The notes below the pieces were generated by a model, which saw only the letters and a program-made list of their open reading frames with translations, did not search any database and was not told where the DNA came from. Made by a program: the position numbers and the translations under genes. From positions 248,001 through 312,000 of the forward strand of contig NZ_JAHUWT010000001.1 in the NCBI RefSeq assembly GCF_019218885.1: a DNA stretch of 64,000 nt, in the 5' to 3' direction. Shown here piece by piece: positions 52,586 to 62,525 of the stretch (within the stretch, counting starts at the first letter, position 1; every line of letters starts with the position of its first letter). The DNA is from Bordetella sp. BOR01 (lineage in GTDB: Bacteria > Pseudomonadota > Gammaproteobacteria > Burkholderiales > Burkholderiaceae_B).

Positions 52586-54603
52586 TGGCCGTCACCGTTG
52601 GTATCGATGTAGGCGGCACATTCACCGACCTGATCCTGGTCGATGACGTGGCGGGTACCGTCAAGATTTCAAAGGTGCCCAGCACCGTGGACAACCAGGC
52701 CTATGGCGTGCTGGAAGCGCTGCGGCGCACCGAGGTGCCGCTATCGCGCGTGAGCAGCATCGTGCATGGCACGACCACCACGACTAACGCGGTGCTCGAA
52801 CGCAAGCTGGCAAAGGTGGGGCTGATCACCACCGAGGGGTTTCGCGACATACTGGAACTGGGCCGCCGCACCCGTCCGCATGCATACGGGTTGACCGGCA
52901 GCTTCGTGCCGCTGATTCCGCGCGAACTGCGCCGCGAAGTGACAGAACGCATGGACGCGCAGGGCCGCGCGCTGGTGCCGCTGGATGAAGCGGCTTTCGT
53001 GGCGGTCGTGCGCGAACTGGCCGGCTTGGGCGTGGAAGCGCTGGTGATCCACTTCCTGCACAGCTACGCCAACCCGGCCCACGAGCAGCGGGCCCTGGAA
53101 CTGGCGCGTGAGCATTGGCCGAACCAGTACATAACCGCGGGGCACGCCATTATTTCGGAGTTCCGCGAGTTCGAGCGCGGCACCGCGGCTGCCGTGAACG
53201 CATCGGTGCAGCCGATCCTGGACCGCTATATCGACCACCTGCAAGAGAGCCTGTCGCAAGCCGGTTTTGGCAATGACCTGCTGGTCATGCAGGGCAACGG
53301 CGGCACCGTGTCGGCGCGCACCATCTCGCGCTTGGCCATCAATACCGTCATGTCCGGTCCGGCGTCCGGCGTGATGGCCGCCGCCTATTCGGGGCGCTTG
53401 TCCGGCTATCCCAACCTGGTCACTTACGACATGGGCGGAACCTCGTCCGACGTTGCCCTGATCGAGAACGGCGTGCCCAAAGTCTCGAGTGAACTCGAGC
53501 TGGAATACGGCATGCCGCTGCATGTGCCGATGGTGGACGTTCATACCGTGGGAGCCGGCGGCGGTTCGATCGCGCGCGTACAGGCCGGCGGTTTGTTGCG
53601 TGTGGGCCCGGACAGCGCGGGCGCGCACCCGGGGCCGATCTGCTATGGGCGCGGCGGCGAGCTGCCTACGCTGACCGATGCCAACCTGGTGCTGGGACGG
53701 CTGGACCCGCAGCGCTTGCTGGCCGTAGACCGCGCCGTTAGCGTGGATGAGGTGGCCGCCCGTATCGAGGCCACCATAGGCAAGCCGCTGGGGCTGGACG
53801 CCGTGCAGGCCGCCGCTGCCATCCTGCAGATCGGCAACAACAACATGGCCGGCGCCGTGCGCCTGGTCAGCCTGGCGCGCGGCTACGATCCGCGTGACTT
53901 TGCCCTGTTCGCCTTCGGTGGTGCGGGGCCGCTGCACGCGGTGGCCCTGGCTCGCGAGCTTGCCATACCCACGGTGCTGATTCCGGTGCGCCCGGGGCTG
54001 ACCAACGCGCTGGGCTGCCTGGTGGCCGACGTGCGCCACGATTTCGTCAAGTCGTTCAATCGTCCGCTCAAAGACCTGAGCGACGCGGCCTTGGCGGCAT
54101 GCCTGCGCGAGCAAGTTTCCCAGGGCCATGAGGCCATCATGCGCGACGGCATTGCGGTCTCGGAGGTGCAGGTGTTCCATCATGCGCAAATGCAGTTCCA
54201 GGGCCAGAGCCATTTACTGACCGTGCCGCTGGACCCCGGCAACGCAACGGTGGCGCAACTGCAGGAAGCTTTTGCCCGGGCCTATTGGCAACGCTTCCAG
54301 GTCGAGCTGTCCGAGTTGCGGCCGGTGCTGGTCACGCTGGATACCAGCCTGGTGGGCAAGCGCCAGGGGGTGGCCCTGGACAGCCTGCGCAGCACCGGCT
54401 CGGGACACCTCGCTCCGCGCTACCGAAGCGTGTGGTTTGCCGGCTCGGGCTGGGTCGATACGCCGATTTATGCACGAGAAAACGTTCCCCCCGAAGGTCT
54501 GGCGGGGCCCGCCATTGTCGAGCAGCTGGACGCAACCATCGTCATCGAGCCCGGCACGCGGGCGCGCGGCGACGACCACGGCAATCTGATCATCTCTCTT
54601 TAG
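52585..54603 (+). CDS. hyuA: Hydantoinase/oxoprolinase subunit A (HyuA family)
   Basis: A 672-residue ASKHA-fold ATP-dependent amidohydrolase subunit. It opens VGIDVGGTFTDLILVDD (phosphate-binding loop), continues with SSIVHGTTTTTNAVLERKLAKVGLITTEGFRD and LVTYDMGGTSSDVALIENG, and the C-terminal third has FGGAGPLHAVALARELAIPTVLIPVRPGLTNALG. Family members with HyuB open 5-oxoproline or N-methylhydantoin rings at the expense of ATP, or carboxylate acetone/acetophenone. The start overlaps the aminotransferase stop by one base (TAATG). Confidence 0.95.
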   Translation: MAVTVGIDVGGTFTDLILVDDVAGTVKISKVPSTVDNQAYGVLEALRRTEVPLSRVSSIVHGTTTTTNAVLERKLAKVGLITTEGFRDILELGRRTRPHAYGLTGSFVPLIPRELRREVTERMDAQGRALVPLDEAAFVAVVRELAGLGVEALVIHFLHSYANPAHEQRALELAREHWPNQYITAGHAIISEFREFERGTAAAVNASVQPILDRYIDHLQESLSQAGFGNDLLVMQGNGGTVSARTISRLAINTVMSGPASGVMAAAYSGRLSGYPNLVTYDMGGTSSDVALIENGVPKVSSELELEYGMPLHVPMVDVHTVGAGGGSIARVQAGGLLRVGPDSAGAHPGPICYGRGGELPTLTDANLVLGRLDPQRLLAVDRAVSVDEVAARIEATIGKPLGLDAVQAAAAILQIGNNNMAGAVRLVSLARGYDPRDFALFAFGGAGPLHAVALARELAIPTVLIPVRPGLTNALGCLVADVRHDFVKSFNRPLKDLSDAALAACLREQVSQGHEAIMRDGIAVSEVQVFHHAQMQFQGQSHLLTVPLDPGNATVAQLQEAFARAYWQRFQVELSELRPVLVTLDTSLVGKRQGVALDSLRSTGSGHLAPRYRSVWFAGSGWVDTPIYARENVPPEGLAGPAIVEQLDATIVIEPGTRARGDDHGNLIISL

Positions 54604-54618
54604 GGCTGCAACATTCCC

Positions 54619-56262
54619 ATGGCAAGCATCGATCCGGTCACGCTTACCGTCATACAGAGCGGACTGCACCAGGTGTGCAACGAAATGGACCTGGCGCATT
54701 GCCGCGCCGCGTTTTCTCCCATTATTTCCGAGTCGCAGGACCGGTCCAACGGCATCTACCATCGAGACTCGGGCGAATTGATTGCCCAAGGCGAGCTGGG
54801 TTTGCCGATCTTCGTTGGCACCATGCAGTTTTCCACGCAGGCGGTCATTGCCCGCGCCAAGAACATCGCGCCTGGCGATATCTTCATGGTCAACGACCCG
54901 TATATGGGCGGCACGCACTTGATGGACGTGCGCTTCGTCAAGCCGTTCTTCTATCGCGGCAAGCTGTACGCCTGGCTGGCCAATACCGGCCACTGGCCCG
55001 ATATGGGAGGCATGGTGCCGGGCGGTTTTTCGGCCCATGCTACCGAGATCGAGCAAGAGGGATTGCGGCTGCCGCCTGTGAAGCTCTACAAGCAGGGTGA
55101 ACTCGATCCCGAGATCCTGTCCATCCTGATGTCGAACATCCGTATCGCCGAGCAGCGCATCGGCGACGTCAAGGCCCAGGCTGCCGCCCTGGCCATCGGT
55201 GAGCGGCGCCTGACGCAGCTGCTGGACCGATATGGGCAGGATACCGTCGACGCGGCAATCGAAGAACTCAAGCGCCAGGCATCGCTGCAGACACGCGCCG
55301 TGATCGCTTCGATTCCGGACGGCGACTACCATGGCGAGGCATACCTGGACTCGGACGGTGTCGAGGACCGCCCCCTGAAAGTATCGGTGAAAATCCGCAA
55401 GGCGGGCGAACTGATGCACTTCGACCTGGCGGACTCGAGCCCGCCGTGCGCGGGCCCCATGAACAGCGTCATCGCCACCACGCGCTCGTCGATTTACCTG
55501 GCCATCAAGCACGTCTTTCCCGAACTGCCCATCAACGCCGGCATGTTCGAGCCGCTGCGCATTGATGACCCGGAAGGCACTTTTCTTTACGCCCGCTATC
55601 CCCGGCCAGTGTCCGGCTGCGCGGCAGAGGTCAGCCAGCGCATTGCCGAAGCCGTGTTCGATGCGCTGCAAAAGGCGATCCCGCAACGCTTGTTCGCCGC
55701 GCCCGCGGGCACCACGGCCAATCTGGCCATAGGCGGCGACGATCCGACCCGGGACCGGTCTTATGTGATGTATGTGATCTCGGGCGGCGGCTACGGCGGC
55801 CATCCCGGGGGCGACGGCTTGACCAACGGGTGTTCGACCATCGGCATCTCCAAGGCAGCCCCCATAGAGGTACAGGAACAGTTGTACCCCGTGCTGTTCG
55901 AGCGCTATGCGATACACGAAGGATCAGGCGGAAAAGGCCAGTTCCGGGGCGGCATGGGCATTCATTATCGAATCCGCCTGCGGGCTGGGTCGGCAAAGGC
56001 TTCCATGGTGATGGACCATGGAAAATTCGGGCCTCCTGGTGCAGCGGGTGGCGAAGAAGGCGGACGCACGCGCGTCACCTTCTACCGCAATGGCGAAACC
56101 TATGTGCCGCCGCATGTATCGAAGGATCAGGGTATCGTGATGCAGGCCGGCGATGTGATCGAAGTCTATACCCCCGGCGGCGGCGGCTATGGGGATCCCG
56201 CCAAACGTACGCCCGAGGCCCTGGAATACGATCGGCGCCAGGGTTATTACCCCGTTACCTGA
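54619..56262 (+). CDS. hyuB: Hydantoinase/oxoprolinase subunit B (HyuB family)
   Basis: A 547-residue partner of HyuA. Landmarks are IDPVTLTVIQSGLHQVCNEMDLAHCRAAFSPIISESQDRSNGIYHRDSGELIAQGELGLP, IAPGDIFMVNDPYMGGTHLMDVRF with metal-ligand-like Asp/His residues, GHWPDMGGMVPGGFSAHATEI and the C-terminal VYTPGGGGYGDPAKRTPEALEYD, the near-invariant glycine-rich end of the family. Last gene of the IclR-controlled operon. Its stop overlaps the convergent purU stop by eight bases. Confidence 0.95.
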   Translation: MASIDPVTLTVIQSGLHQVCNEMDLAHCRAAFSPIISESQDRSNGIYHRDSGELIAQGELGLPIFVGTMQFSTQAVIARAKNIAPGDIFMVNDPYMGGTHLMDVRFVKPFFYRGKLYAWLANTGHWPDMGGMVPGGFSAHATEIEQEGLRLPPVKLYKQGELDPEILSILMSNIRIAEQRIGDVKAQAAALAIGERRLTQLLDRYGQDTVDAAIEELKRQASLQTRAVIASIPDGDYHGEAYLDSDGVEDRPLKVSVKIRKAGELMHFDLADSSPPCAGPMNSVIATTRSSIYLAIKHVFPELPINAGMFEPLRIDDPEGTFLYARYPRPVSGCAAEVSQRIAEAVFDALQKAIPQRLFAAPAGTTANLAIGGDDPTRDRSYVMYVISGGGYGGHPGGDGLTNGCSTIGISKAAPIEVQEQLYPVLFERYAIHEGSGGKGQFRGGMGIHYRIRLRAGSAKASMVMDHGKFGPPGAAGGEEGGRTRVTFYRNGETYVPPHVSKDQGIVMQAGDVIEVYTPGGGGYGDPAKRTPEALEYDRRQGYYPVT

Positions 56263-57109
56263 ACACCACCGTCTTGTTGCGGTTGATCAGGATGCGATGC
56301 TCGACGTGGCTGCGCACCGCGCGCGCCAATACCAGCGATTCGACATCGCTGCCCACTTGGGTCAGGCCCTGCGCCGTCATGGCGTGATCGACGCGCTCGA
56401 TGTCCTGCTCGATGATGGGGCCTTCGTCCAGGTCGGACGTCACATAGTGGGCCGTGGCGCCGATGATCTTCACGCCGCGCGCATGCGCCTGGTGATAGGG
56501 GCGCGCGCCCTTGAAGCTGGGCAGGAAGCTGTGGTGGATATTGATCGCGCGGCCAGTCAGGGCGACGCACATTTCCGGCGACAGGATCTGCATGTAGCGG
56601 GCCAGTACCACCAGGTCGACCTGGTGGCTGTCCACCAGCGCCAGCACCTGCTGTTCCTGCTGGGCCTTGGTGTCGGCACTGACCGGCAAGTGATGGAACG
56701 GGATATCGTAAGACGCTGCCAGTCCGGCGTAGTCGTTGTGATTGGACACAATGGCCGCGATCTCGGCCTGCAGTTGACCGCTTCGAACGCGGAACAGCAG
56801 GTCGTTAAGGCAATGGCCCTGCTTGCTGACCATGATCAGCAGGCGCGCCTTGCGATGGGCGTCGTGTATCTGCCAATCCATGCCGTAGCCGCTGGCCAGC
56901 GCGGTGAACTGTTCGCGCAAGGCGCTTTCGGCCGCTGCCGTGGGCAGGTCGAAATGCACGCGCAGAAAGAAACGGCCGGTCTCGTCGTCGCCGAACTGCT
57001 GCGAATCCAGGATGTTGCAGCCCAGTTCGAACAGCAGGCCGCTGACGCGGTACACGATACCGGTGCGGTCGGGGCAGGACAGGGTCAGGATGTAGTCGTT
57101 GTGCGGCAT
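56255..57109 (-). CDS. purU: Formyltetrahydrofolate deformylase
   Basis: A 284-residue PurU, which hydrolyses 10-formyl-THF to formate and THF and balances one-carbon pools. An N-terminal ACT domain (NDYILTLSCPDRTGIVYRVSGLLFELGCNILDSQQF) precedes the formyltransferase-type catalytic domain: IVSNHNDYAGLAASYDIPFHHLPV, VVLARYMQILSPEMCVALTGRAINIHHSFLPSFKGARPYHQAHARGVKIIGATAHYVTSDLDEGPIIEQD with the Asn-His-Asp catalytic set. ATG 57109 matches the usual N-terminus; a longer in-frame start adds an unrelated 19 residues. Confidence 0.96.
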   Translation of the reverse strand: MPHNDYILTLSCPDRTGIVYRVSGLLFELGCNILDSQQFGDDETGRFFLRVHFDLPTAAAESALREQFTALASGYGMDWQIHDAHRKARLLIMVSKQGHCLNDLLFRVRSGQLQAEIAAIVSNHNDYAGLAASYDIPFHHLPVSADTKAQQEQQVLALVDSHQVDLVVLARYMQILSPEMCVALTGRAINIHHSFLPSFKGARPYHQAHARGVKIIGATAHYVTSDLDEGPIIEQDIERVDHAMTAQGLTQVGSDVESLVLARAVRSHVEHRILINRNKTVVFR

Positions 57110-57131
57110 GGTGTGCAAAAAGGCGGGGCAG

Positions 57132-58241
57132 CTAGGGCGCCAGGCGCGCCAGGGTTTCTTCGGCAATGGCCAGGCTGGCGGTCAGGCCGGGGGACTCGAT
57201 GCCGAACAGGTTCACCAGGCCGGGCACCCGGTGCGCCGCCGCGCCGGCGATGACGAAATCGGCCGCCGGTTCGTGCGGACCCGAGATTTTCGGGCGGATG
57301 CCGGTGTAGCCCGGCGCCAGCGCGCCATCGGGCAGGCCGGGCCAGTACGTGCGTACCGCATCATAGAACACGTCGGCCCGCGTCGGGTCCAGCGTGTAGT
57401 CTTCCGTGGCGATCCATTCGGTATCGGGGCCGAACTTGGCCTGGCCACCCAGGTCCAGTGTCAGGTGCACGCCCAGGCCGGCGTGCTGCGGCACCGGGTA
57501 GACCAGGTGCGCGAACGGTGCCCGGCCCGCCAGGGTGAAATAGCTGCCCTTGCACAGGTATTCGGCCGGGATGCTGTCCGGCGGCACGCCCTGGATGTGG
57601 TGCGCCAGCGTGGGCGCATGGATGCCCGAGGCATTGACCAGCACATTGCACGACAGGTGCATGGCCTCGTCGCCGCCGAACTGTACTTCGAAGCCGCCTT
57701 CGGGGCGCACCCGCGCGCTCAGCATGGGGGTGTGGAACACGCATTGCGCGCCGGCATTTTCGGCGTCGCCCTGGTAGGCCAGCATCAAGGCGTGGCTGTC
57801 GACGATGCCGGTAGAAGGCGACAGCAGCGCCGCCGTGCAGCGCAGCGCCGGTTCGAGCGCGCCGGCCTCGCCGGCATCGAGCCTGCGCATGTCGTCCACG
57901 CCGTTGGCGCGGGCGCGCGCCGCGATGCCGTCGAGTTGGCGCGCCTCGGCTTCGGTGGTGGCGACGATCAGCTTGCCCAGCCGCTGGTGCGCAATGCCGC
58001 GCGTGCCGCAGTAGTCATACAGCAAGCGCTTGCCGCGCACGCACAAGCGGGCCTTCAGGCTGCCGGCCGGGTAATAGATGCCGGCGTGGATGACTTCGGA
58101 ATTGCGCGAACTGGTGCCGGTGCCGATGGCTTCGCTGGCTTCGGCCACCAGCACCTCGCGGCCGGCCAATGCCAGCGCGCGCGCCACGGCCAGGCCGACC
58201 ACGCCGGCGCCGACGACGATGCAGTCGATATCAGTACTCAT
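57132..58241 (-). CDS. lhgO: FAD-dependent oxidoreductase, L-2-hydroxyglutarate oxidase/dehydrogenase-like
   Basis: A 369-residue DAO-type flavoprotein. The dinucleotide fold is [29 protein letters not shown] (residues 7-35); [35 protein letters not shown] is the flavin/substrate motif of the LhgO/L2HGDH group, and [11 protein letters not shown] plus [19 protein letters not shown] close the domain. Relatives oxidise L-2-hydroxyglutarate to 2-oxoglutarate. It lies 22 bases upstream of nothing but purU's start region, sharing strand and probably transcript with purU downstream. Confidence 0.88.
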   Translation of the reverse strand: MSTDIDCIVVGAGVVGLAVARALALAGREVLVAEASEAIGTGTSSRNSEVIHAGIYYPAGSLKARLCVRGKRLLYDYCGTRGIAHQRLGKLIVATTEAEARQLDGIAARARANGVDDMRRLDAGEAGALEPALRCTAALLSPSTGIVDSHALMLAYQGDAENAGAQCVFHTPMLSARVRPEGGFEVQFGGDEAMHLSCNVLVNASGIHAPTLAHHIQGVPPDSIPAEYLCKGSYFTLAGRAPFAHLVYPVPQHAGLGVHLTLDLGGQAKFGPDTEWIATEDYTLDPTRADVFYDAVRTYWPGLPDGALAPGYTGIRPKISGPHEPAADFVIAGAAAHRVPGLVNLFGIESPGLTASLAIAEETLARLAP

Positions 58242-58254
58242 GAGGAAATCGGAT

Positions 58255-58767
58255 TCATTCGGAATGCTTGTGGGCGGGCGTCAGGTCGAACCCGCCGGCG
58301 TGGAACACCAGCGGCGCCTGGGCGCTGTGGCCGCAGCGTTCCACCTGGCCCACCATGATGATGTGGTCGCCCTCGACATAGCGGCTGCGGTTGCTGCATT
58401 CGAACCATGCGGCGCAGTGCGCATCCAGCATGGGCGTGCCGCCTGGCGCCCGCGCGCGCGGTACGCCATTGAAGCGTTCGCGGGTATGGCCTTGCGCGAA
58501 GCGGCGCGCCAGCGCGATCTGTTCGGCGGACAGCACGTTGACGACATAGCGTTCGCAGTGTTCGAAGATATCGAGCGAGGCCGAGCCGCGCGACAGGCTC
58601 CAGAGCACCAGCGGCGGATCCAGCGACACGGAATTGAACGAGCTGACCGTCAGGCCGATGGGGGCGCCGTCAGGCGCGGCCGTGGTAACGACGGTGACAC
58701 CGGTGGCGAAGCGGCCCAATGCGGTACGGAAAAAACGCGCGTCGAAGTCGGGGGCAGTATCGGGCAT
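58255..58767 (-). CDS. Flavin reductase-like FMN-binding protein
   Basis: A 170-residue flavin reductase domain: [57 protein letters not shown], then [20 protein letters not shown] and [29 protein letters not shown]. Such proteins supply reduced FMN or FAD to a separate monooxygenase. No two-component monooxygenase partner is adjacent. It starts at ATG 58767, 21 bases after the pdxH stop, and is followed by the lhgO-like gene after 13 bases. Confidence 0.9.
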   Translation of the reverse strand: MPDTAPDFDARFFRTALGRFATGVTVVTTAAPDGAPIGLTVSSFNSVSLDPPLVLWSLSRGSASLDIFEHCERYVVNVLSAEQIALARRFAQGHTRERFNGVPRARAPGGTPMLDAHCAAWFECSNRSRYVEGDHIIMVGQVERCGHSAQAPLVFHAGGFDLTPAHKHSE

Positions 58768-58787
58768 GTAGGCGGGCAGGGGGCGGC

Positions 58788-59420
58788 TCAGGGCGAGAGC
58801 CGGTCGATGGCCCAGCCGCCGTGGCCGTCGGGCAGGTAGCGCAAGCGGTCGTGCAAGCGCGACGGGCGGCCTTGCCAGAACTCGAACAGGGTGGGCACCA
58901 GCCGGTAGCCGCCCCAGTGCGGCGGGCGCGGCGGTTGTTCGCCATATTGGGCGCGGGCCGCCTGTTCGCGTGCCTCGAGTTCGGTGCGGGTCACCGGCTG
59001 GCTCTGGTGCGAGGCCCAGGCGCCGATGCGCGAACCCAGCGGGCGGCTGTGGTAGTAAGCGTCCGACTCTTCGTTCGAGGCTTTTTCCACCCGCCCCTCG
59101 ATGCGTATCTGCCGTTCGAGCGGCTGCCAGAAAAACAGCAGGCCCGCGCGCGGATTGGCGAGCAGGTCGTGGCCTTTGCGCGACTCGTAGTTGGTGTAGA
59201 ACACGAAGCCTTGCTCGTCGTAGCCCTTGATCAGCACGATACGGGCCGAGGGCTGGCCGGCGGCGTCCACCGTGGCCAGCGTCATGGCATTGGGCTCGGG
59301 CACCTGCGCGGCCAGGGCCTGCTCGAACCACAGGCGGAACTGGTCGAACGGCGACGCGGCTGCCGTGTCTTCGAGCAGGGTGCTTTTTTCGTAGCTTTGG
59401 CGCAGATCGGAAACGGACAT
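58788..59420 (-). CDS. pdxH: Pyridoxamine 5'-phosphate oxidase
   Basis: A 210-residue PNPOx that oxidises PNP/PMP to PLP using FMN. It has [56 protein letters not shown], then [55 protein letters not shown] and the C-terminal W.I.RLSP end typical of PdxH. Length is normal. The flavin reductase lies close downstream on the same strand. Confidence 0.96.
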   Translation of the reverse strand: MSVSDLRQSYEKSTLLEDTAAASPFDQFRLWFEQALAAQVPEPNAMTLATVDAAGQPSARIVLIKGYDEQGFVFYTNYESRKGHDLLANPRAGLLFFWQPLERQIRIEGRVEKASNEESDAYYHSRPLGSRIGAWASHQSQPVTRTELEAREQAARAQYGEQPPRPPHWGGYRLVPTLFEFWQGRPSRLHDRLRYLPDGHGGWAIDRLSP

Positions 59421-59519
59421 GGAAGGCTTGGAATACAGGTGCGAAGTGGAAGACGGATCACCCGGGAGTTTACCGCCATCGCCCGCTATTGCCCGTGGTT
59501 GCTGCCATGGGGGCCGGCC

Positions 59520-60161
59520 CTAGTTGTCGGGCACGGGGTCGGCCTGCTCTTCCAGGCGGCGGGCAATGCGGTCGAGGCGGGCGTCGTGGATGCCCGCGGC
59601 GCGTAGCGCACGCGCCGTCTGCATGACATATTCGGTGCAGCGCCCGTAGCGCCCCGAGGCGCGGCGCACGATGGCCAGCAGTTCGGCTTCGGGCAAGGCG
59701 CGGATGTACGCGGGATTGTCGCGGTTCATGATGAACACCAGCGCGTTCACGGGGCCGTCGTCGGTAACGCAGGTAATCCAGCGCGGCAGATAGGCGCCGG
59801 TGGACATCTCGCGTTCCCACAGCGCGGGAAAATAGTCGGGCACGGCATGGCCGGCCAGCCGGTACACCACGCCGCGGCACGAGCCCCCGCGGTCCAGGCC
59901 GAACACCAGCCCCGGGCATTCCGGCGTGCCGCGGTTCACCCGCGACCACAGGCACAGGGCGCGATGGTGCCCGCGCAGGGTGGCCAGGCGGCGTTCCCGG
60001 TAGTCGAAATCGGGCCGCCAGATCAGCGAACCGTAGCCGTAGACCCAGACATCCTCGCCCTGGCGCCAGTGTTTCAGGGCGTCATCGAGCGAGGCGCGCC
60101 GTTCTTCGGGCGTCCAGAGACGAAAAGGAATGACGGGGGAGGCGGAGGACAGCGGATTCAC
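59520..60161 (-). CDS. ChaC-type gamma-glutamylcyclotransferase
   Basis: A 213-residue protein of the ChaC family, which cleaves glutathione to 5-oxoproline and Cys-Gly. The substrate motif VYGYGSLIWRPDF lies near residues 39-51; CLWSRVNRGTPECPGLVFGLDRGGSCRGVVYRLAG and a Glu in FPALWEREMSTGAYLPRWI, at the expected catalytic position, follow. Start is GTG 60161, which overlaps the MFS stop (GTGA); the open frame upstream is a shadow of the MFS gene. With ggt and HyuAB elsewhere in the window it is one of several gamma-glutamyl/oxoproline-linked enzymes. Confidence 0.9.
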   Translation of the reverse strand: MNPLSSASPVIPFRLWTPEERRASLDDALKHWRQGEDVWVYGYGSLIWRPDFDYRERRLATLRGHHRALCLWSRVNRGTPECPGLVFGLDRGGSCRGVVYRLAGHAVPDYFPALWEREMSTGAYLPRWITCVTDDGPVNALVFIMNRDNPAYIRALPEAELLAIVRRASGRYGRCTEYVMQTARALRAAGIHDARLDRIARRLEEQADPVPDN

Positions 60162-61390
60162 GGCGCGGGCGGCTCGGCTTCTTTCGGGGGATGACGGTTG
60201 GCCCAGCCGCCGGCGCCGAGCGCCAGGGCATAGGCCCAGAACAGAGGGGCGACACCAATTACCGCACCCAGCGCGCCGAAGGTCAACGGCAGCGATACCT
60301 GCGAGGCGTTGATGAACGCCATGCGCAGCCCCACCGCTTCGGCGGCGCGGCCGGGGGGCGTGTGCTGGTGCAGCAGCGACAGCATGCTGGGCTGGCAGCA
60401 GCCCAGTGCCAGGCCCAGGACAAAAGACAACCCGACAAGAACCGTAACTTCGACGAACAGCGGGTAAATCATGAAATCGACGGCGGTGATCACCATGGCC
60501 GTGCGCACCAGCGACCAGGACCGCACCCGCGCCTGGATAAAGGGCAATGCCAGGCGGATAAGGAATGTTCCCAGCGCGAAGGCAGCCAATATGCTGCCGA
60601 TCGTGGTGGCCGACAGGCCGATGGCCACGCCGAACAGGGGGACCACGAACAAATGCGTGTCCCAGGCGCCCGACAGGATGGTGTTGACCATCAGGATGCG
60701 CCGCAGCGGCGGCAGTTTCAGCAGTTCGGTCACGCGGCGGCGCTGTACTTGGCGCGCGGCGGGTTCGATGCTGTGGTCCATGGCGCGCAGCGCGGGCTGC
60801 AGGCGGCGCAGCCCGGCCAGTGCGACCAGCGGACCCACCGCCAGGATGCCGAAGGCCATGCGCGCGCCCAGATGGTCGATGGCCAGGCCGGCGATCAGCG
60901 GGCCGCTGAAACCCGAACCGGCCATGGACAGCGACAGCCACGAGAAATTGCGCAGCCGGCGCTGGGGTTCGGCGTGGCCCAGTACGTCCTGGGTGGCCAC
61001 CTGGTGCAGCATGAAGCCGACGCCGATGCTGCAGGCGGCCACCAGCAGGGCCCATTGTGTCTGGAATGCGAAGGGCAGCAGGGTGCCCAGCACCACCAGC
61101 GCATTACCCAGCGTGACGGGGCGCCGCACGCCCACGCGGTCGATCCATTGGCCAGCGCGCACCGACATCAGCATGGGGATCACGGCGAAGACGGCCACCA
61201 GGCCGCCCACCGCCAGCGTGGACAGGCCCAATTGCAGGGCGGTCAGCGATACGGTGATGCGCCCGCCTGTCAGCGCCACGTGATTCAGCATCGCGACCAC
61301 GCACAGCATGCCCGCGCCGGAAAATTCCGTCGCGGCGAGGGGGGGCGAAGGGGAAGGAGAAGGGGCGGACACGGCGTTAACTTCAGCCAT
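60158..61390 (-). CDS. Major facilitator superfamily transporter
   Basis: A 410-residue, twelve-helix MFS protein. The first cytoplasmic loop reads MSVRAGQWIDRVGVRRPVTLGNALVVLG, a good match to the MFS G-x-x-x-D-R-x-G-R-R signature. A central basic loop (PAARQVQRRRVTELLKLPPLRRI) joins the halves. ATG 61390 is preferred; an earlier in-frame stretch to 62011 is antisense to tcdA. The N-terminus has a Ser/Pro repeat (SAPSPSPSPPL). Divergent from tcdA; substrate unknown. Confidence 0.88.
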   Translation of the reverse strand: MAEVNAVSAPSPSPSPPLAATEFSGAGMLCVVAMLNHVALTGGRITVSLTALQLGLSTLAVGGLVAVFAVIPMLMSVRAGQWIDRVGVRRPVTLGNALVVLGTLLPFAFQTQWALLVAACSIGVGFMLHQVATQDVLGHAEPQRRLRNFSWLSLSMAGSGFSGPLIAGLAIDHLGARMAFGILAVGPLVALAGLRRLQPALRAMDHSIEPAARQVQRRRVTELLKLPPLRRILMVNTILSGAWDTHLFVVPLFGVAIGLSATTIGSILAAFALGTFLIRLALPFIQARVRSWSLVRTAMVITAVDFMIYPLFVEVTVLVGLSFVLGLALGCCQPSMLSLLHQHTPPGRAAEAVGLRMAFINASQVSLPLTFGALGAVIGVAPLFWAYALALGAGGWANRHPPKEAEPPAP

Positions 61391-61637
61391 TCTGACCCCA
61401 TCTTCGCGTAGTGTCGAGCCGTGCGCCGGGTGGGCCGCCTGCCCTGCCACCCTTGCGCGCCGGTAACGTACCGAACGCGTTGGCGGACGACCGGCGCCAG
61501 TTACATGGCAAATGGCGGTAAATGGGCGCATGGCTTGGCGGCAAAATAAATGTTCGATCAATGAATTGACCTGTGTCGTTCTTGCAACGCCCGGTAGGCG
61601 GCGGCGGTTTTCCCGGCGTCGTGGGAAAATACGCGCC
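61391..61637. other. Divergent intergenic region (247 bp)
   Basis: It separates the MFS gene and tcdA. An AT-rich stretch lies at about 61530-61570 (CAAAATAAATG, then AATGAATTGACC); TTGACC at 61565 has no good -10 at the right distance. No operator or gene is apparent. Confidence 0.4.
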
Positions 61638-62525
61638 ATGGCTCTCTTACCCGTCCCCGAATCCACCGATGCGCCCGTTCCGCTCTGCGAAATCGACGCC
61701 GAACGCCGCTTCGGCGGCCTGGCCCGCCTGTACGGCCCCGATGCGCCGGCCCGGCTGCGCGAGGCCCATGTGGCCGTGGCGGGCCTGGGCGGCGTGGGGT
61801 CATGGGCGGCCGAGGCCCTGGCGCGCTGCGGCGTGGGGGCGCTGACGCTGATCGACCTGGACCACATTGCCGAGTCGAACATCAACCGCCAGGTGCACGC
61901 CCTGACGCCCACTTTGGGCCAGTCCAAGGTGGACGCCATGGCCGAGCGCATCCTGGCGATCAACCCCGACTGCGTGCTGACCCGGGTCGACGATTTTGTC
62001 GAGCCCGGCAATATCCAGCGGGTGCTGCCCGGCTACTACACGGCGCTGGCCGATTGCACCGACCAGGCAGCCGCCAAGATCGCCATGGTGCTGCATGCCC
62101 GCCAGCACGGTATTCCTTTGTTGTTGTGTGGGGGCGCCGGTGGCAAGACCGATCCGCTGGCCCTGCGGGCGGGCGACCTGTCGCAGGCGCTCAACGATGC
62201 CTTGCTGGCCAAGCTGCGCAACACCCTGCGCCGCCAGCACGGCTTTCCCAAGGCCAGCGATGCGCGCGGCAAGCCGTTGAAGCGCGTGCCGCGCATGGGC
62301 GTGCGGGCGCTGTGGTTCGACCAGCCCGCCATCCTGCCGGCGGCCTGGGCGCGCGCCGCCGAAGCCGACGACGACATGGGCGCGGCGGCGCAGGCGGCCG
62401 CGCCTCAGGGCCTGTCGTGCGCGGGATACGGTTCGGTGGTGATGGTGACGGCGGCCATGGGCCTGGCCGTGGCCAATGAGGCCGTGCGCCTTGCCCTGGC
62501 TCCGCCGGCGCGGCCGGCTGCCTGA
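61638..62525 (+). CDS. tcdA: tRNA threonylcarbamoyladenosine dehydratase (CsdL/TcdA)
   Basis: A 295-residue E1-like enzyme that cyclises t6A37 of tRNA to ct6A using ATP. The nucleotide fold is VAVAGLGGVGSWAAEALARCGVGALTLIDLDHIAESNINRQVHALTPTLGQSKVDAMAERI, then TALADCTDQAAAKIAMVLHARQHGIPLLLCGGAGGKTDP and the C-terminal GYGSVVMVTAAMGLAVANEAVR hydrophobic segment. It complements tsaE and miaA, so three tRNA A37 modification genes lie in this window. Confidence 0.95.
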   Translation: MALLPVPESTDAPVPLCEIDAERRFGGLARLYGPDAPARLREAHVAVAGLGGVGSWAAEALARCGVGALTLIDLDHIAESNINRQVHALTPTLGQSKVDAMAERILAINPDCVLTRVDDFVEPGNIQRVLPGYYTALADCTDQAAAKIAMVLHARQHGIPLLLCGGAGGKTDPLALRAGDLSQALNDALLAKLRNTLRRQHGFPKASDARGKPLKRVPRMGVRALWFDQPAILPAAWARAAEADDDMGAAAQAAAPQGLSCAGYGSVVMVTAAMGLAVANEAVRLALAPPARPAA

